64,000 nucleotides of DNA from Ciona savignyi (GCA_000149265.1 CH002047.1:268495-332494); one strand, 5' to 3'; numbered from the stretch's first letter, positions 24,256 to 35,449 are shown. Program-made: numbers and translations. The notes: generated from the sequence alone by a model not told the origin.

Positions 24256-24470
24256 TAGTGGTCAAGTAGAGATTAGCATTAGGGTTGGGGTTAGAGTTAG
24301 TTTCCCTCCTTTTAGTGTTGGTTGTCCCATTATTCCACTGGTTTCAAGCAATGTCAACTTAGTGCATAGCCGAAGCACAGAACCGAATAGCCAGCATTTG
24401 GTTTCGAACCCATCACCTTTCGCTTAACAGTTTTGACTGATATGGTACCATGTGAGCTAACAGGCGCTGT
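24255..24470 (-). mobile_element. Second type of tRNA-derived SINE
   Basis: On the minus strand there is a tRNA-like head with A box TTAGCTCACATGGTACC and B box GGGTTCGAAACC, then a body (GTGCTTCGGCTATGCACTAA) and a tail of CTAACCCCAACCCTAAT-like repeats at 24270-24300. Different from the two other SINE families in the window. The anticodon region is disrupted, so it is not a functional tRNA. Confidence 0.55.
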
Positions 24471-24561
24471 ATATTTTTGAAAAAAGAAGAATCAAACTCT
24501 AAAAAAAGAAAAAAAAAGGATTTGTCGTTCCGCATGAACAACTGTCTCCTAGAAATTATAG

Positions 24562-24583
24562 AGTACTAATATATATTAGTACT
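24562..24583. repeat. Perfect 22-base palindrome
   Basis: AGTACTAATATATATTAGTA plus CT reads the same on both strands and is followed by a further half-copy ATTAGTACTCT. It may be an AT-rich recombination relic or the tip of a lost inverted repeat. Confidence 0.8.
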
Positions 24584-24844
24584 ATTAGTACTCTATGATG
24601 TGCTATACAGCCTCTATATCCCTAATAAGACCGATAGAAATCATGCTTTTCATTTACTTTTTTTTGGAGTCATTTTTCTCAGTTTCTTCTTTTTCGGTTT
24701 TAGTGTTGCCTTTTAATATTTAAAATGGACTAAATTTGCATAACTTTTATGCACTTGAACCCATAAGTCCAGTATAGACTTTTAGTGTTAGTGTTATGTA
24801 TACAGTTTATATAAAAATTCAAAAAAAAAAAAAAATTAAGCAAG

Positions 24845-26045
24845 ACAGACTGAGGGGGTTTGATTACAAGCCTAAGCCTTGGGTTTAGACTTATTCTTTG
24901 CTACCTAAAGAGCGCCTACTATGTATTAGTTCGCAGCCACGTAGCTGATGAACGAAACTGATTTTTGACTTCGGTACAGAATCTATACTTCCGACTTAAA
25001 CAGAATAAGTTTGTTATGTAGGTTATATTATAAAATGAAAATGCTGGGTTATATATACTGTTCCCAATGAATGCAAGTCTTGCCTAAACTGCAAAGTTGG
25101 GCAAACTGCAAAGTTGCGATACCAGTACATAATAGAATATTCGTAGCGGCGTTTGTTAATTAATTACTGTTTAGAAGACAGAAAATTATTTACGGCGGTA
25201 AAATAAAAGAGGCACGACAGCTTTCTAAGCCTATTATCCATGTACAGATTGAGGTTGGCAAAACACACACGTTGATTAAATAAACCCGCAGATCAGGCAA
25301 TATGTATGCAACATACATCCTCTCTTCCTTGTGTTTTTTTAACTATTAAATGAATAGGATCAAACACATGTTGTTACATATCGACTGTCCTGCTGCAGAA
25401 ATAAGAACGTTTGCAACTCCACAGGTCAGAGCATTCCATCCATTGCATCTGCGAAACTAAAACGGGGACATTTGGGCGCAAAAACAGACACAACAACCCA
25501 GCAAAATATTCGGTTATCATTCTGTCTGTGGGTGGGTGGTGGTGTATATGTCTGTGATTTAACAGTGAATAAGACCACTGTCGCCTCTGTGGGGCCAGGG
25601 GTTTTTAAAATCTAAATTGGCCGGGACCAGGTCCCAAGATCCGCTGCCTTCTATACCTAGTACATAAATTTTTGTTCTGACTCCATATGCCCCCACATGG
25701 CGTTGAACCTCCACTAAACAGACAAAGCGCAAAACTCCACTTGTATTCTGTGTATATAACAACGCTTTATAAAGCAAATAATGACGTAGATGGAAAACAA
25801 CTGCTTTAGGTGTCAATGACGTCATAAGGTGAAAAGTGTTAATGACGTCATAAGGTGATGACAGAGCGAACCAGTTGGCGTAGGATAAATGCAATTTTTG
25901 CAAATGTCAAGATTGTTGCTACACCTCTCAGTACCAGGATCAGTAATGCCGCGATCACGAACCGAAACCGGGTCACCCGCAACAGAATGACCACCCACTA
26001 AACCCTTTAGTGTAGGGCCGATTTGCCTAATTGCCTGACTTATAA
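24845..26045 (-). mobile_element. Antisense 3' end of a Ty3/gypsy element (LTR plus 3' internal region)
   Basis: Read on the minus strand, 26045-25314 aligns with the 3' internal region of the gypsy element at about 43880-44279. It ends in a purine tract (GGAAGAGAGGATGTA) directly before an LTR start TGTTGCATA at 25313. The LTR then runs to about 24845 and aligns with the 38116-38705 LTR, including GCTGTCGTGCCTC, the TATATATA box region and an end near AGGCTTGTAATC. About 350 internal bases (25560-25910) are absent from the other copy. No coding domains remain. It ends under 190 bases from the NACHT exon acceptor. Confidence 0.8.
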
Positions 26046-26233
26046 CTGGTAATCTGCATCTAAAGCATATTAGCTATTCTTAATATAATTAAACAATTAA
26101 ATTTAGCATATCTAACATAGGTATCACTTTTAAAAATGACTTTACACGTCCCTGTGTTATTACCATAAGTGAATCGCCTGAACTTGTAATCTAGCAGGTC
26201 GAAATATTTACCATCTTTATATTTTTCTTACAG

Positions 26234-27989
26234 CTGAAGAATTAAAAGGCAAGTTGACTGTCCATGCAAAAGAAATTGTCGGGAAAAATGTTCTGCCAAT
26301 TCAACTTGAACGTGAAATTAAAAGAGTGAAACTTCAAATCACTAAAGTCCGTCATCAGCATATTATTTATGGGGACGACTATGACTGGAAGGAACATATG
26401 AAGCGCGAAGACGTTCCATCAACCCCCACTACAGATGGATCAAGGATTGCAATCAACCAACTGTTTGATAAAGCTAAAGAAGCTGCAACACGAGCTGCAT
26501 CAACGTCCACTAATGATGAAGCTAAAGAAAAGTACATCAAACAACATGGTAACACTGCCGCGTTAATTGGGCAGCCTGGAGTCGGAAAAACTACAACTAG
26601 CAAGATGGTCACCAAATCTATACTGGATAAAATGATTCTACCAGAAACAAAATATTTGTTTTACATCTCAATAAAAAATGTTAACTTTGAGGAAACGGTA
26701 ACACCCCTGCAATTCCTAACTCACAACAGCTTGACCAACTGGCTTCATGGCGATACTGAAGACAAAGAGTTAATTAAAGTGTTGTGTAATAATCCAAATG
26801 TTGTCATTGTGATGGACGGGTTAGATGAAGCTGCAGCCAAATTTTCTGAAACGCCTAAAAACTGTCGTTTGGGTGGAAAGTCAAAACCAGTAGACATCAT
26901 AAAAAACTTGTTTAACTCTACTATTTTGCCCAATGCTGTCAAACTTGTCACTTCTAGACCAGGTCAGTTCTATAAGATACACCCTGATTGCCGACCAACT
27001 TTCGTTCTGGAAGTGCTGGGCCTTGATCAAGATGCCATAGATGAACTCGGAACACAGATCTGTGGTGAATGGTATCCTGGTATAAAAAAATTTCTAAAGG
27101 AACGACCGAATCTCTCTGCATTGTGTTATGTCCCGGTCAACTGCATTCTGATCATGGCTTGCCTTCTTATTTGTCTATCTACAGGCAAAGAGATAAACTC
27201 AATGACGCAAGTCTTAATCTATGCACTAACTCACTACATGACTTCTGAGCATTTGAAATCTGACATGACGGAAGAACAAATCAGCTTGGAACTGGTTAAA
27301 TTAAGCCAACTTGCTTTCAACGGATTCATAAAACAAAAACTAGTCTTTGAAATAAAAGACTTTAATAAAGTTAAGATTAACGAAGTAATGGCCAATAACT
27401 TTATGCACACATTATGTTGACAAAGCATCAGGAATGAGGATGAAAATATTAGAAGGACATAAGCGAAGTTACTTTTCTCATCTCATGTGGCAGGGAATTT
27501 CTCACTGCTGTTCACATGATGCTCTTCCTGCCATATGAACGATTTCAACGTTACGGCTCCATATTCGAAAAAATCCAGTGGGAAGTTGTGGCAAGATTCA
27601 TGTTCGGCATTTGTAACCCGACTTCAAAAACGGATCTGGAACTCATCTTTCCAACTTCAGAGATAAAAGATTTTGAGGAAAAAAAGAAAATGATGCTGGT
27701 TATAATTTCAGGACAACAAATTGATCCGAATACAGACAACTTTAATACTTTACTTGGTAAAGTGTCAGGCTGGATGCATGAACTTAATGATAAAGAAATA
27801 ATAAAACAAGTAGAACAATGCCTGCCAACCGACATAACAATGAAAGTTCCTCCGAACCCAGCCCAAGCCCGTGATCTCGCGTTTGCTTTCAAATCCTGTT
27901 CAGCACCCCACAACTTAACGGTGGAAGCTAATGATCGTTGTGCGCCTGAAACTTTTCTTCGTGCTTTACAGGGATCAACAAGCACCAGG
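26234..27989 (+). CDS. NLR NACHT exon, interrupted by two apparent frameshifts
   Basis: Acceptor TTTTTCTTACAG ends at 26233 and donor GTAAGT starts at 27990. The first frame (to TGA 27418-27420) holds a NACHT domain: Walker A GQPGVGKTT at about 26569-26595, Walker B VIVMDGLDEA at about 26803-26832, and sensor-like VTSRPG at about 26947-26964. This is a STAND-class NTPase, cytoplasmic, expected to bind ATP/dATP and oligomerise on sensing. After 27417 the winged-helix-like region (YFSHLMWQ) continues in the +1 frame, and from about 27495 in a third frame to 27989 in phase 0. Each shift can be explained by one extra base (near 27417-27419; in the GGG at 27493-27495). Either a recent pseudogene or two consensus errors; an intron is not evident. 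There is no LRR in this exon, as expected if LRRs are on later exons. Confidence 0.85.
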
Positions 27990-27999
27990 GTAAGTTAAC

Positions 28000-28484
28000 A
28001 GTATCACATATGTTTAGCCAAAGTAAGTTTAAAAGACACCTCATTTTAAACTAAAACGTGTCAATAATGTTTTTACCAGCACATTATTTAAAAATGATTA
28101 AGTTTCCTGGTTACATAACCAATCTTACTTAATACACTTGAAATCTATATTTTCTGAATTTAACAATCCGTTTGCCTATTCCATATTGCAATATCTCATA
28201 CAAAGTGTATAAAATTTGTTTTTGCAAGCAGAAACTGAAGGATTCCCGGAATCTCTATCCGAACTTTATTTACAAAGCAAAAAATACTAACATATCTAAC
28301 ATATTCAACACGATAAAATGTGCACATGCCAAAGCAGAAAAATAAGGAAAAAAACGTAATCAACAAAATTAACCAAATAAATTGCGAAAACTAAAGAAGG
28401 TTTTTAAAAGAATACAACATTACAAATAAATAGAACTAAAAAAGGCACACTAGGCGAAAAGCAAAAACAATATTCTATATTAAT
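28000..28484. other. Intron sequence, nothing recognised
   Basis: AT-rich text after the NACHT exon donor. I looked for a following LRR exon with acceptor and phase-0 frame and did not find one before 35291. Confidence 0.45.
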
Positions 28485-28870
28485 TTTCCCAACCTTTTTT
28501 ATGTTCGCGGAATATTTTCTTACCAGCCAAAGTCTTTGCGGACTCAAAGTGCATCAATTTTCAATTAGCGTCAAAAGTGTAGCGTAACTGGACTAGTTTG
28601 TTATCACGCAATAAAAGATGAAAGTCGTAACTCTTAAGGTCTATATGAAATAGGTTCCTCAGCCACTACGACTACGGTATTAGGAACAACCAAAGTGAGT
28701 GCTATGAATATTAAACTTCCATTTAGTTATTACGATGTCTCGTTGATAAAAAACATATTACTGCTGTTTATAACGATCCAAAACAAAAGTTTTGCAAATT
28801 ATTGATGTGCTTGCCGACTCATTTAAACCTTGTACTGACTCATTTGAGACCGCGGACTCGGGAAACACTG
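28485..28870. mobile_element. hAT-type MITE, copy 1
   Basis: About 390 bases, beginning TTTCCCAACCTTTTTT and ending GGGAAACACTG, nearly identical inside to 29586-30016 (ACCAGCCAAAGTCTTTGCGG, TTCAATTAGCGT, AACTTCCATTTAGTTA). Ends of the CAGTGTTTCCCAACC type are characteristic of hAT elements. No transposase. Flanking duplication is unclear here. Confidence 0.7.
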
Positions 28871-28875
28871 CATTA

Positions 28876-29146
28876 AACAATAGCTAATACTATATTCTTT
28901 ACACAACAACTAATACCATCCATATTTATTACACAATGGAAAATAATATATTCATTACAACATAGCTAATAATTGCTAATACTATATACATTACACAATA
29001 GCTAATACTATATTCATTACACAATGGCTAATAGTATATTCATTACACAAAAGCTAATACTATATTCATTACACAATAGCTAATACTATAAACATAACAC
29101 AATAGCTAATACTATATTCATTACACAATAGCTAATACTATATGTT
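28876..29146. repeat. 26-bp AT-rich minisatellite, about 10 units
   Basis: Units of ACACAATAGCTAATACTATA plus TTCATT, with early units diverged and later ones nearly identical. It directly follows MITE copy 1. Confidence 0.9.
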
Positions 29147-29321
29147 ACGGCCCCTTTGATCATGTCCGTAGATCAGCTTGCACGTTTAATCAGTTAGTTA
29201 CTCATTTCGAATGCCTCACGAACACGATTGATTTTGTTTCGTTTAGTGTATTGAAGCATTGAAGCGGTAACTAAAAAAATATATGATACATTCTTAATAG
29301 GAGGAGAGAGAGAATATTCCT

Positions 29322-29585
29322 CTTTATCCCCGTGAATGGGAAAACAATGGGGGTTATTAATTACATGGCAATCGTCAGATCACCTCGCGCCCATCGTCGA
29401 GTTACCGGAGCTATTGCAGTGTGTTGTATATGATAGACACGTCCCTTCAATTTGGTAGAATCCATTAACCCGCTGGGTTCAGGCAATATCGGTAAAGTGC
29501 CTTGCCTACGGACACAACCGACTAGCTAGCGACCAGTTTTACACCTGCAACCTTTCGGTTGAAAGGCGACTCACTTAACCGCTAG
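29322..29585 (-). mobile_element. tRNA-derived SINE, split by a MITE
   Basis: Same family as 10393-10730. The body is complete from CCCCGTGAATGGGAAAAC to GGTTGAAAGGCGACTCACTT. The tRNA end is cut at ACCGCTAG (29585) by a hAT MITE and resumes at CGCTAGACCAACCGG (30017-30031). A short run CGCTAG is repeated on both sides. Confidence 0.85.
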
Positions 29586-30016
29586 CGTTTCCCAACCTTT
29601 TTTGGTCGCGGACTATTTCCTTACCAGCCAAAGTCTTTGCGGACTCAAAGTGCATTAATTTTCAATTAGCGTAAGTCAAAAGTGTAGCGTAATTAACTGG
29701 ACTAGTTTGTCAAGCAATAGAAGATGAAAGTTGTAACTCCGAAGGACTATATGAAATAGGTTACTCAGCCTCTACGACAACAGTATTACTGAGCACCCAA
29801 AGCGAGTGCTATGAATAATAAACTTCCATTTAGTTACTTAAAATCAGTTGGTTCCAAACTTAAAATTACCTTGAGTTTCGTTAATAAAAACATATTACTG
29901 CTGTTTAAAACGATCAAAAACAAAGGAAAGTTTTGCAAATTGTTGATGTGCTTGTGGGCTCATTTAAACCTTCCACGGACTCATTTGAGACCGCGCACTT
30001 GGGTTGGGAAACACTG
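29586..30016. mobile_element. hAT-type MITE, copy 2, inserted in a SINE head
   Basis: 431 bases with inverted ends CGTTTCCCAACC and GGTTGGGAAACACTG. The flanking repeat CGCTAG is a shortened form of the 8-base duplication expected for hAT. It interrupts the A-box region of the SINE, so it would abolish transcription by RNA polymerase III. Non-autonomous. Confidence 0.8.
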
Positions 30017-30034
30017 CGCTAGACCAACCGGCCG

Positions 30035-30555
30035 AATTTATTCAAAATTTCGATTTAACTTCACTGTAACACATTTGCATACCGGAAGTTGGCGTGCTCT
30101 CTTTTAAAACACACGCTCCTTGAACATACAATAACTAAATTGCCCTTCTCGGCTACGCCTCTAAATACGTGGCAATCACGTAAAACCATAGAAATACAAT
30201 AGAAAATTACGATTTCGGTAAACACTAATAGTTACGAACGAACCTGCGGGACAAACTAATTCCCGCAGCTACATGGCTCCCTAAAAATGTTTAAAAGTCA
30301 ACGTTAATATCGGTGTATCGCCCCTTCTCTCAAACGACCATTCTTCGCATTATTTGTCAAGGATCGGAATATTCTTGGCTCCCTTGCCGCTCCCATCATG
30401 TTAGTGCGCCCGTCTGAGCGAATACAAAAACGATCCTGGTGACGATCCCATCATGGGTTCGAAACTTAAAAGTAAACGGTGAAACTTATTATTAAGTTGT
30501 GATGTGTCCCTTTCCTGACATAATCTTTGGGTGTTTCATGCAGTCCTGGGGAACT
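30035..30555. other. Gene-free stretch, possible BEL 3' end
   Basis: No gene recognised. It lies downstream, on the minus strand, of BEL/Pao pol and may hold that element's 3' end, but I could not define LTRs. A SINE B-box-like scrap (CATCATGGGTTCGAAACTT) is at 30451-30469, plus strand. Confidence 0.4.
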
Positions 30556-30559
30556 GAGC

Positions 30560-31530
30560 GGGACCGATTCTCCCTCGTACTCGTAGTCCTCATCTACGAA
30601 TGAATCTAAGCGGTTCAAAGAGCTAGTTACCTTTAAATAATATTTTTTCCAACGTTCTCTTTTAACAATTTTTAACAATCTTCATATACGAATGAATCTA
30701 AGCGGTTCAAAGAGCTAGTAACCTTTAAATAATACTTTTTCCAGCATTCTCTTTTACGACAACGAGCTGTTTTAAAGGTAAACTTAGCCAAACTTGTCAT
30801 CTCTTTTCCAACATGCTGTTGTTGGTAAATTCGTTTGGCCTCAAGGAAAAGTGGTCCTAGAAAACAAAGAGGTTCATAATTTGAACATACGGTGGATAAC
30901 ATGTTCCTTCTTGTTAGGGGACGGTCTCGTAGTTCAATTTTAAACCACCAAATCATACTGAGTATTTGCTCGATGGGTAACAGATCACTATGGAGATTGA
31001 TATTTCCCGATTCATATGCCAGACCCAGTTTCGAAAAGAGCCTCGAGATTACTTCACGCCGGATACTGGTAATCTTGTGAAGTAGAAGCCGTGCATTAGC
31101 ACATAGTGCTTGACTGCTTTGCATTAAAGATATCGCTTCCTTGCAGGTTGGAACCGATATCAAACCGTCCACATAAAAATTGTTCCTTACAAAATTTGCA
31201 GCGTTTGATAGGTATCTTTCTTCGCCGTCATCAGCAGCTCTTTTTAATCCAAAATTTGCCACAACAGGTGAACTCGCTGCTTCGAATAGGTGTACCTTGC
31301 CCGCATGTCTTTGCAGGTTTTCTTTAGGGACGATTTCGGCACAATCCCTGAGCACACTTTTCATGAATTGTTGATAATCAGAGAAGAAACGAGGGTTTCT
31401 CTGATATATCCCTTTTAACTGATGTGTGTAATCGTTTCATCGCCATCGGCCGATTATTTGGCATTTGTACAACTCTGTTACGAATAGGTAACGGCATCTT
31501 GTAGTGCAGGTCCGGTCTTTTAACGATCTC
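30560..31530 (-). pseudogene. BEL/Pao retrotransposon pol relic (reverse transcriptase part)
   Basis: Minus-strand frames carry the BEL/Pao order: MPLPIRN..VQMPNNRPMA near 31510-31450, then (after a frame shift) a stretch ending DYQQFMKS, VHLFEAASSPVVANFGLKR, NNFYVDGLISVPTC, LPIEQILSM.W, RDRPLTRRNMLSTVC and GPLFLEAKRIYQQ. The family's catalytic YVDD is YVDG here, as if one Asp codon was lost, so it cannot polymerise. At the 3' end about 88 bases are tandemly duplicated (30596-30683 and 30684-30771), doubling the peptide WKKYYLKVTSSLNRLDSFV. No integrase or LTRs were found. Confidence 0.8.
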
Positions 31531-32334
31531 GTTCTGTAATGTTTAAACAAATTTAAGTATTTTCTGTAGAAAAATCGTTCTTTATGTTAAGTTCAACAAA
31601 ATAAGATTGCAAAGTGTTGATGACTGCTGTAGGATTGATAATTTCTTTTGTGTGTGATCAAAAGCAAAACTTTGGACTCTTTCGTCACAATGATGGTTCT
31701 TAAAAACGATTTCAATAATTCCCCAACCTAGTATTGACTTCTGTCCGTATGGCTCATTCTCGCCCCCAGAAATAATTTATCTTGGTTTAAGTGCACTTGG
31801 ACAGTCGCTAGCAATAAGAATGAATACCTACTTCAATACCGGATATAAAAGGTAACAGTTTGTCGGAAATTTTTCTTAGATGTTTCTATTGTCTTGCTGT
31901 GTCAGGTCTTGGTACCTGACTCAGGTTTCTTGAATTTGAAATTTCGGGACAAGTGTACAAGGTAGAAATGTAAACACTTTCCGTTCTATCTAGCTAAACT
32001 TTAAGGTCTCGAACACGACTGCTTGGCGTTGGCATGCAGCTCTGGCTAATTATGGAAAGGTTCAAGTTGGTTTTTATTCTTTAAATTATCCGATATAAAC
32101 GTTTTGTTGGATTGATCGTCTAGAATACAAATTGGCCAAGTATATTTAGTTTGTGCGCAACAAATGTCGATCTCTGCTCTACCAACGCATTAAATGCACT
32201 TTTCGACGCTGGTTATTCTAGAACGTTTCCATCAAATTTATTTATCTTTACTTTTGGAAGTTAGTAATAATGAGAATTCGGTGGTATGGTGGTATGTGTG
32301 AGACAAATATAACCATTAGTGTTATTGCAACTTC

Positions 32335-32628
32335 TCATTTTTTTCGTTTTCTCCTTTTGTAGGTGCCGTAGTAGGTGCCGTAGTAAAACATGGTGACCCT
32401 GGTCATCGTCATGTATGCCAAACGGGTTTTCTCTTTTGGCAGCATCGAGACAGGCTTGAGCTCGAGCCTTGTGCGTCGCGATTTGTTTATTAATACATTC
32501 GACTCTATCTCATTATTTATTTGCATTATTTTAAGTCGTTTCATTTCTTTAGCAAACTGTAATTGACTTTGGAGGACGGCTATTTCGTTTTCCGATTCGT
32601 ACATTTGTTTGTTCAGTTGAGATTCCAA
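32335..32628 (-). pseudogene. Coiled-coil ORF, possible BEL gag remnant
   Basis: A 97-residue minus-strand frame starts MESQLNKQMYESENEIAVLQ and has heptad-like Leu/Ile spacing over about 50 residues, then a basic tail. It is upstream of the BEL pol on the same strand, where gag would lie. No zinc finger or other gag signature is visible, so assignment is positional only. Confidence 0.3.
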
Positions 32629-32649
32629 ATTATGTCTATTAGTAATCTA

Positions 32650-33650
32650 TACATGCAAGCTTCGACTCCTTTTTTTTTCTTTGTCAAACGCTCTACAGGC
32701 ATAGCATGTCGCCCCTACATCTACCAGAAGTACTAATGGAATCATAACAAAACTTTGACATTTGTTAGTCAACATGGTCTAGATTTGCAGAAACCAATAT
32801 TTAGGGTTTATAATTTCAGGGTAATTCCCCTGGGACGTTAAAAACCAAAACGGTATTATTTTCTTAAAAATTAGCGTTTTGGGGCATAGCGCTTGAACGG
32901 CTGCTTTAATTTTAATTAGATTTGGTGTAATGTAAGTGCATGAGAAAACGATTTAACACTTAAAAGAAATAAAAAAATTACCTCGGGAAACACTCTAAAA
33001 ATTAAATTTTGTTCTTAAATCATGATTGTGACAAGCATGCCATGTCGCTCCGATATCTACCAAAAGGAGTAAAGGAATCACAATAAAAATTTAATATTTG
33101 TTAGACAACATGGTCTAGATATGCAAAAAAAAAATTTGGGTAAAATATCTAGGGAAATTCCCCTAAGACGTTCAAACAAAATACGGTATTTTTTTCTAAA
33201 AAATAACTTTTTTGTGCATAGCGCTTAAACGGCTGCTCAAATTTTGATCACATTTGGTAAAATATTGGACCCTTAGCCACTGTGTGACAATTAAAAAAAA
33301 GAAAACATTTACTTAGGGTAATTATCTTAAAAACGAAGATATGTTCCTGAATCATGATTGTGACAGGCATGCCACATCGCACTAACATCTTCAACAAGAA
33401 GTCGTCAAATCGGATTAAAACTTTAAGAATTGTTAGATAACAGGACCCACATATGTAAATACAAAAACTTATGTAGTAAAACCTTGGGGAATTCCCCGAT
33501 GCCATGAAAAACTCAATCGGTCTGTTCTTTTTACAATTTCGCTTCATTTCACTACAGCGCTTGAATAGAAGTTTTAAATTAAAACATTTGTGGTGAAATG
33601 TTCTTAAATGTAACACGATTATTCCATTTTTTAATAACACAGAAAAAGAA
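32650..33650. mobile_element. Array of about three 330-bp units (shared with 20788 and 36180)
   Basis: Three diverged units begin near 32685, 33030 and 33350, each with GACAGGCAT.GCATGTCGC, ACATCTACCAGAAG, CATGGTCTAGAT and GGGGAATTCCCC-like steps, then GCATAGCGCTTGAACGGCTG. The ends seen at 36180-37580 are missing or decayed. The unit alternates imperfect half-similar versions, so it is a higher-order repeat. Confidence 0.75.
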
Positions 33651-33654
33651 GTTT

Positions 33655-34125
33655 GGTTTTATACCTTTGGGTGCTTTTCTTTATACCGGTTTTAATGGAC
33701 AATTTGTTTTATGAAGATGGCACTAGTCTATTAGAATTTTATTGAATTGTTATTATATTATTGCTGGCTTTTTGGGGAATAAACTCAGATGTTTTATTTG
33801 TAATAATATTTTTGTTTTATTTAATGTATTTTTAATTTTTTTTATTTGTAATTTATCTTATCCAGTTATAGAATTTCAGTTACAAAATGTCTAAAATTCA
33901 AAAAAACTGCCGTCGTTCTTATATTCTGCGGTCTCCCGGGAATTTAATAGGGTGGAGGAATATAAGCAACCGGATTCATAGTTAATTTAACGTTGAATGG
34001 GATAGGGTACTCTCGTACCCTACCTCTATTTCACAGCTTAGTGGAAAATGGTCTGCCATGCGTCTCATAACCATAGCATGATACCTAGATAGCAGTGTAT
34101 GTGTTTGGTTGTGAATTGATTCTTT
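33655..34125. other. Gene-free AT-rich stretch
   Basis: No gene, repeat boundary or RNA recognised. Confidence 0.45.
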
Positions 34126-34129
34126 TAAG

Positions 34130-34556
34130 CAGTAGTTGCCAACATTTTGGCTTGGGGACCCCCTTAAAAATGTTTTCAAGAATACGTGACCCACACTTAT
34201 ATTTAATCCTAGATGCAAAATTAGAAATTTTTACCAATTTCAACCCATGGGGTTCGATCAAGAACCACTGTACTAAGATATTTATTTCTTAATAGTTCCA
34301 ATTTGCAGCTATTGCACGTTTACAATCATGTGGTCATAGTTGTGACATCACACTGGACGCATACTGAAATAATATTATGCTACAAGCAATCGTAATAAAA
34401 TACCTCAATAAAAATTATACACAGGATACTAGCATGTCGGAGGTACCCAGTCCTACTGACATTCACTTTTGTTCGTACATTAGCACCAGCTTCGCACCCC
34501 TCTAACATACTTTGCGACCCCTTTGGGGGTCGCCACCCCCAGGTTGGGAACCACAG
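34130..34556. mobile_element. hAT-type MITE with 8-base target duplication
   Basis: Starts CAGTAGTTGCCAAC and ends GTTGGGAACCACAG, imperfect inverted termini of the hAT CAGTGGTTCCCAAC type. Flanks CTTTTAAG (34122-34129) and CTTTAAAG (34557-34564) match at 7 of 8 bases. Internal sequence has the GGGGGTCGCCACCCCC stem common in such MITEs. No transposase. Confidence 0.85.
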
Positions 34557-34564
34557 CTTTAAAG

Positions 34565-35285
34565 TGATTCGTAATTAAGAAAAATTGAAAAACAGAACTT
34601 TTAAACACAAAAAAATAGATGTTGTTTGCATGTGGGTTAGGATACAGCTGCATACCCATTGTTCTCTTGGTCTTTCATGCAACCGTATTGGTCGTCATTG
34701 CGAATTATTGCGACATGACATATTCAGATTCTCCACCTAATAATTTTAAACTTAAATCTGTAGCTATTTCATACGCATAATAATAGTGTATTTATGGTTG
34801 CTTATTTATATTCTATGTTGGGGAATATTATTGAATAAACTGTTATTTAAATTTTAGTTTTTTTTCTGAGTTTTGTTCCACATTTTTGTAACAATTCAGG
34901 CACCGATTTTATTACCAGGAAGAATAGCTTAAGATGTAATTATAAAAAATATGTAAAGCAGCCAAATGCACCTACCTGAAACACCAGTATTTATAAGGTA
35001 ACTTTCTTGCTAAAGATCCACATCAATAAAAAGGTCATTTTAAAATACCGATGCCATCGGCTAACCATGTAACAATAGATACCTTAAAATTTCTGCTTAG
35101 TATAAGTCACCACAAATCCCCATCATAAACAACAGTTTCGTTGTGAAAGCCACTTTTCCGACAACAAGAGCGCCTGCATACCAAACCATATGAATCTCAC
35201 TGATGTACAATGAACAGCATGGTGGACATTGATAATATTATGAATAAAACAATTAAAATATTGGGTGAGAAATAAAAAGTCTTAT
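34565..35285. other. Intron sequence before module A, nothing recognised
   Basis: AT-rich. Similarity between modules A and B starts only about 10 bases before the exon at 35291, so this text is outside the duplication. Confidence 0.45.
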
Positions 35286-35290
35286 TCTAG

Positions 35291-35449
35291 ATCAAGAAGT
35301 TAGAGTTGAATAGAACAGAGCTGGGAAATGTAGCTGAATACCTGGTTCTTCATATTCAACATATTGATGAACTTCGATTAAAGGATTGCAAACAACTGAA
35401 CGATTGTATGCCGGATTTGTGCACAGCTATCAATAATCGACCGAACAAG
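35291..35449 (+). CDS. NLR LRR-like exon A1
   Basis: Acceptor TTATTCTAG ends at 35290 and donor GTAAAT starts at 35450. The 159 bases encode 53 residues in phase 0 at both ends, beginning IKKLELNRTELGNVAEYL and containing HIQHIDELRLKDCKQLND. Spacing of leucines (L.L....L..V..YL..HI..ID.LRL..C..L) fits one ribonuclease-inhibitor-type leucine-rich repeat plus flank. Phase 0 matches the NACHT exon end at 27989. B1 at 57965 is the same length and about 85 percent identical by eye. Expected role is ligand sensing or autoinhibition, inferred from NLR architecture. Confidence 0.7.

Noticed and set aside
24270-24300. Telomere-like GGGTTAGAGTTAG run
   Set aside because: Only a few irregular units, at the tail of a tRNA-derived SINE.
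30430-30475. Primer-binding site of the BEL element
   Set aside because: GGTTCGAAAC here matches the 3' half of the local tRNA-SINE family and no LTR is next to it.
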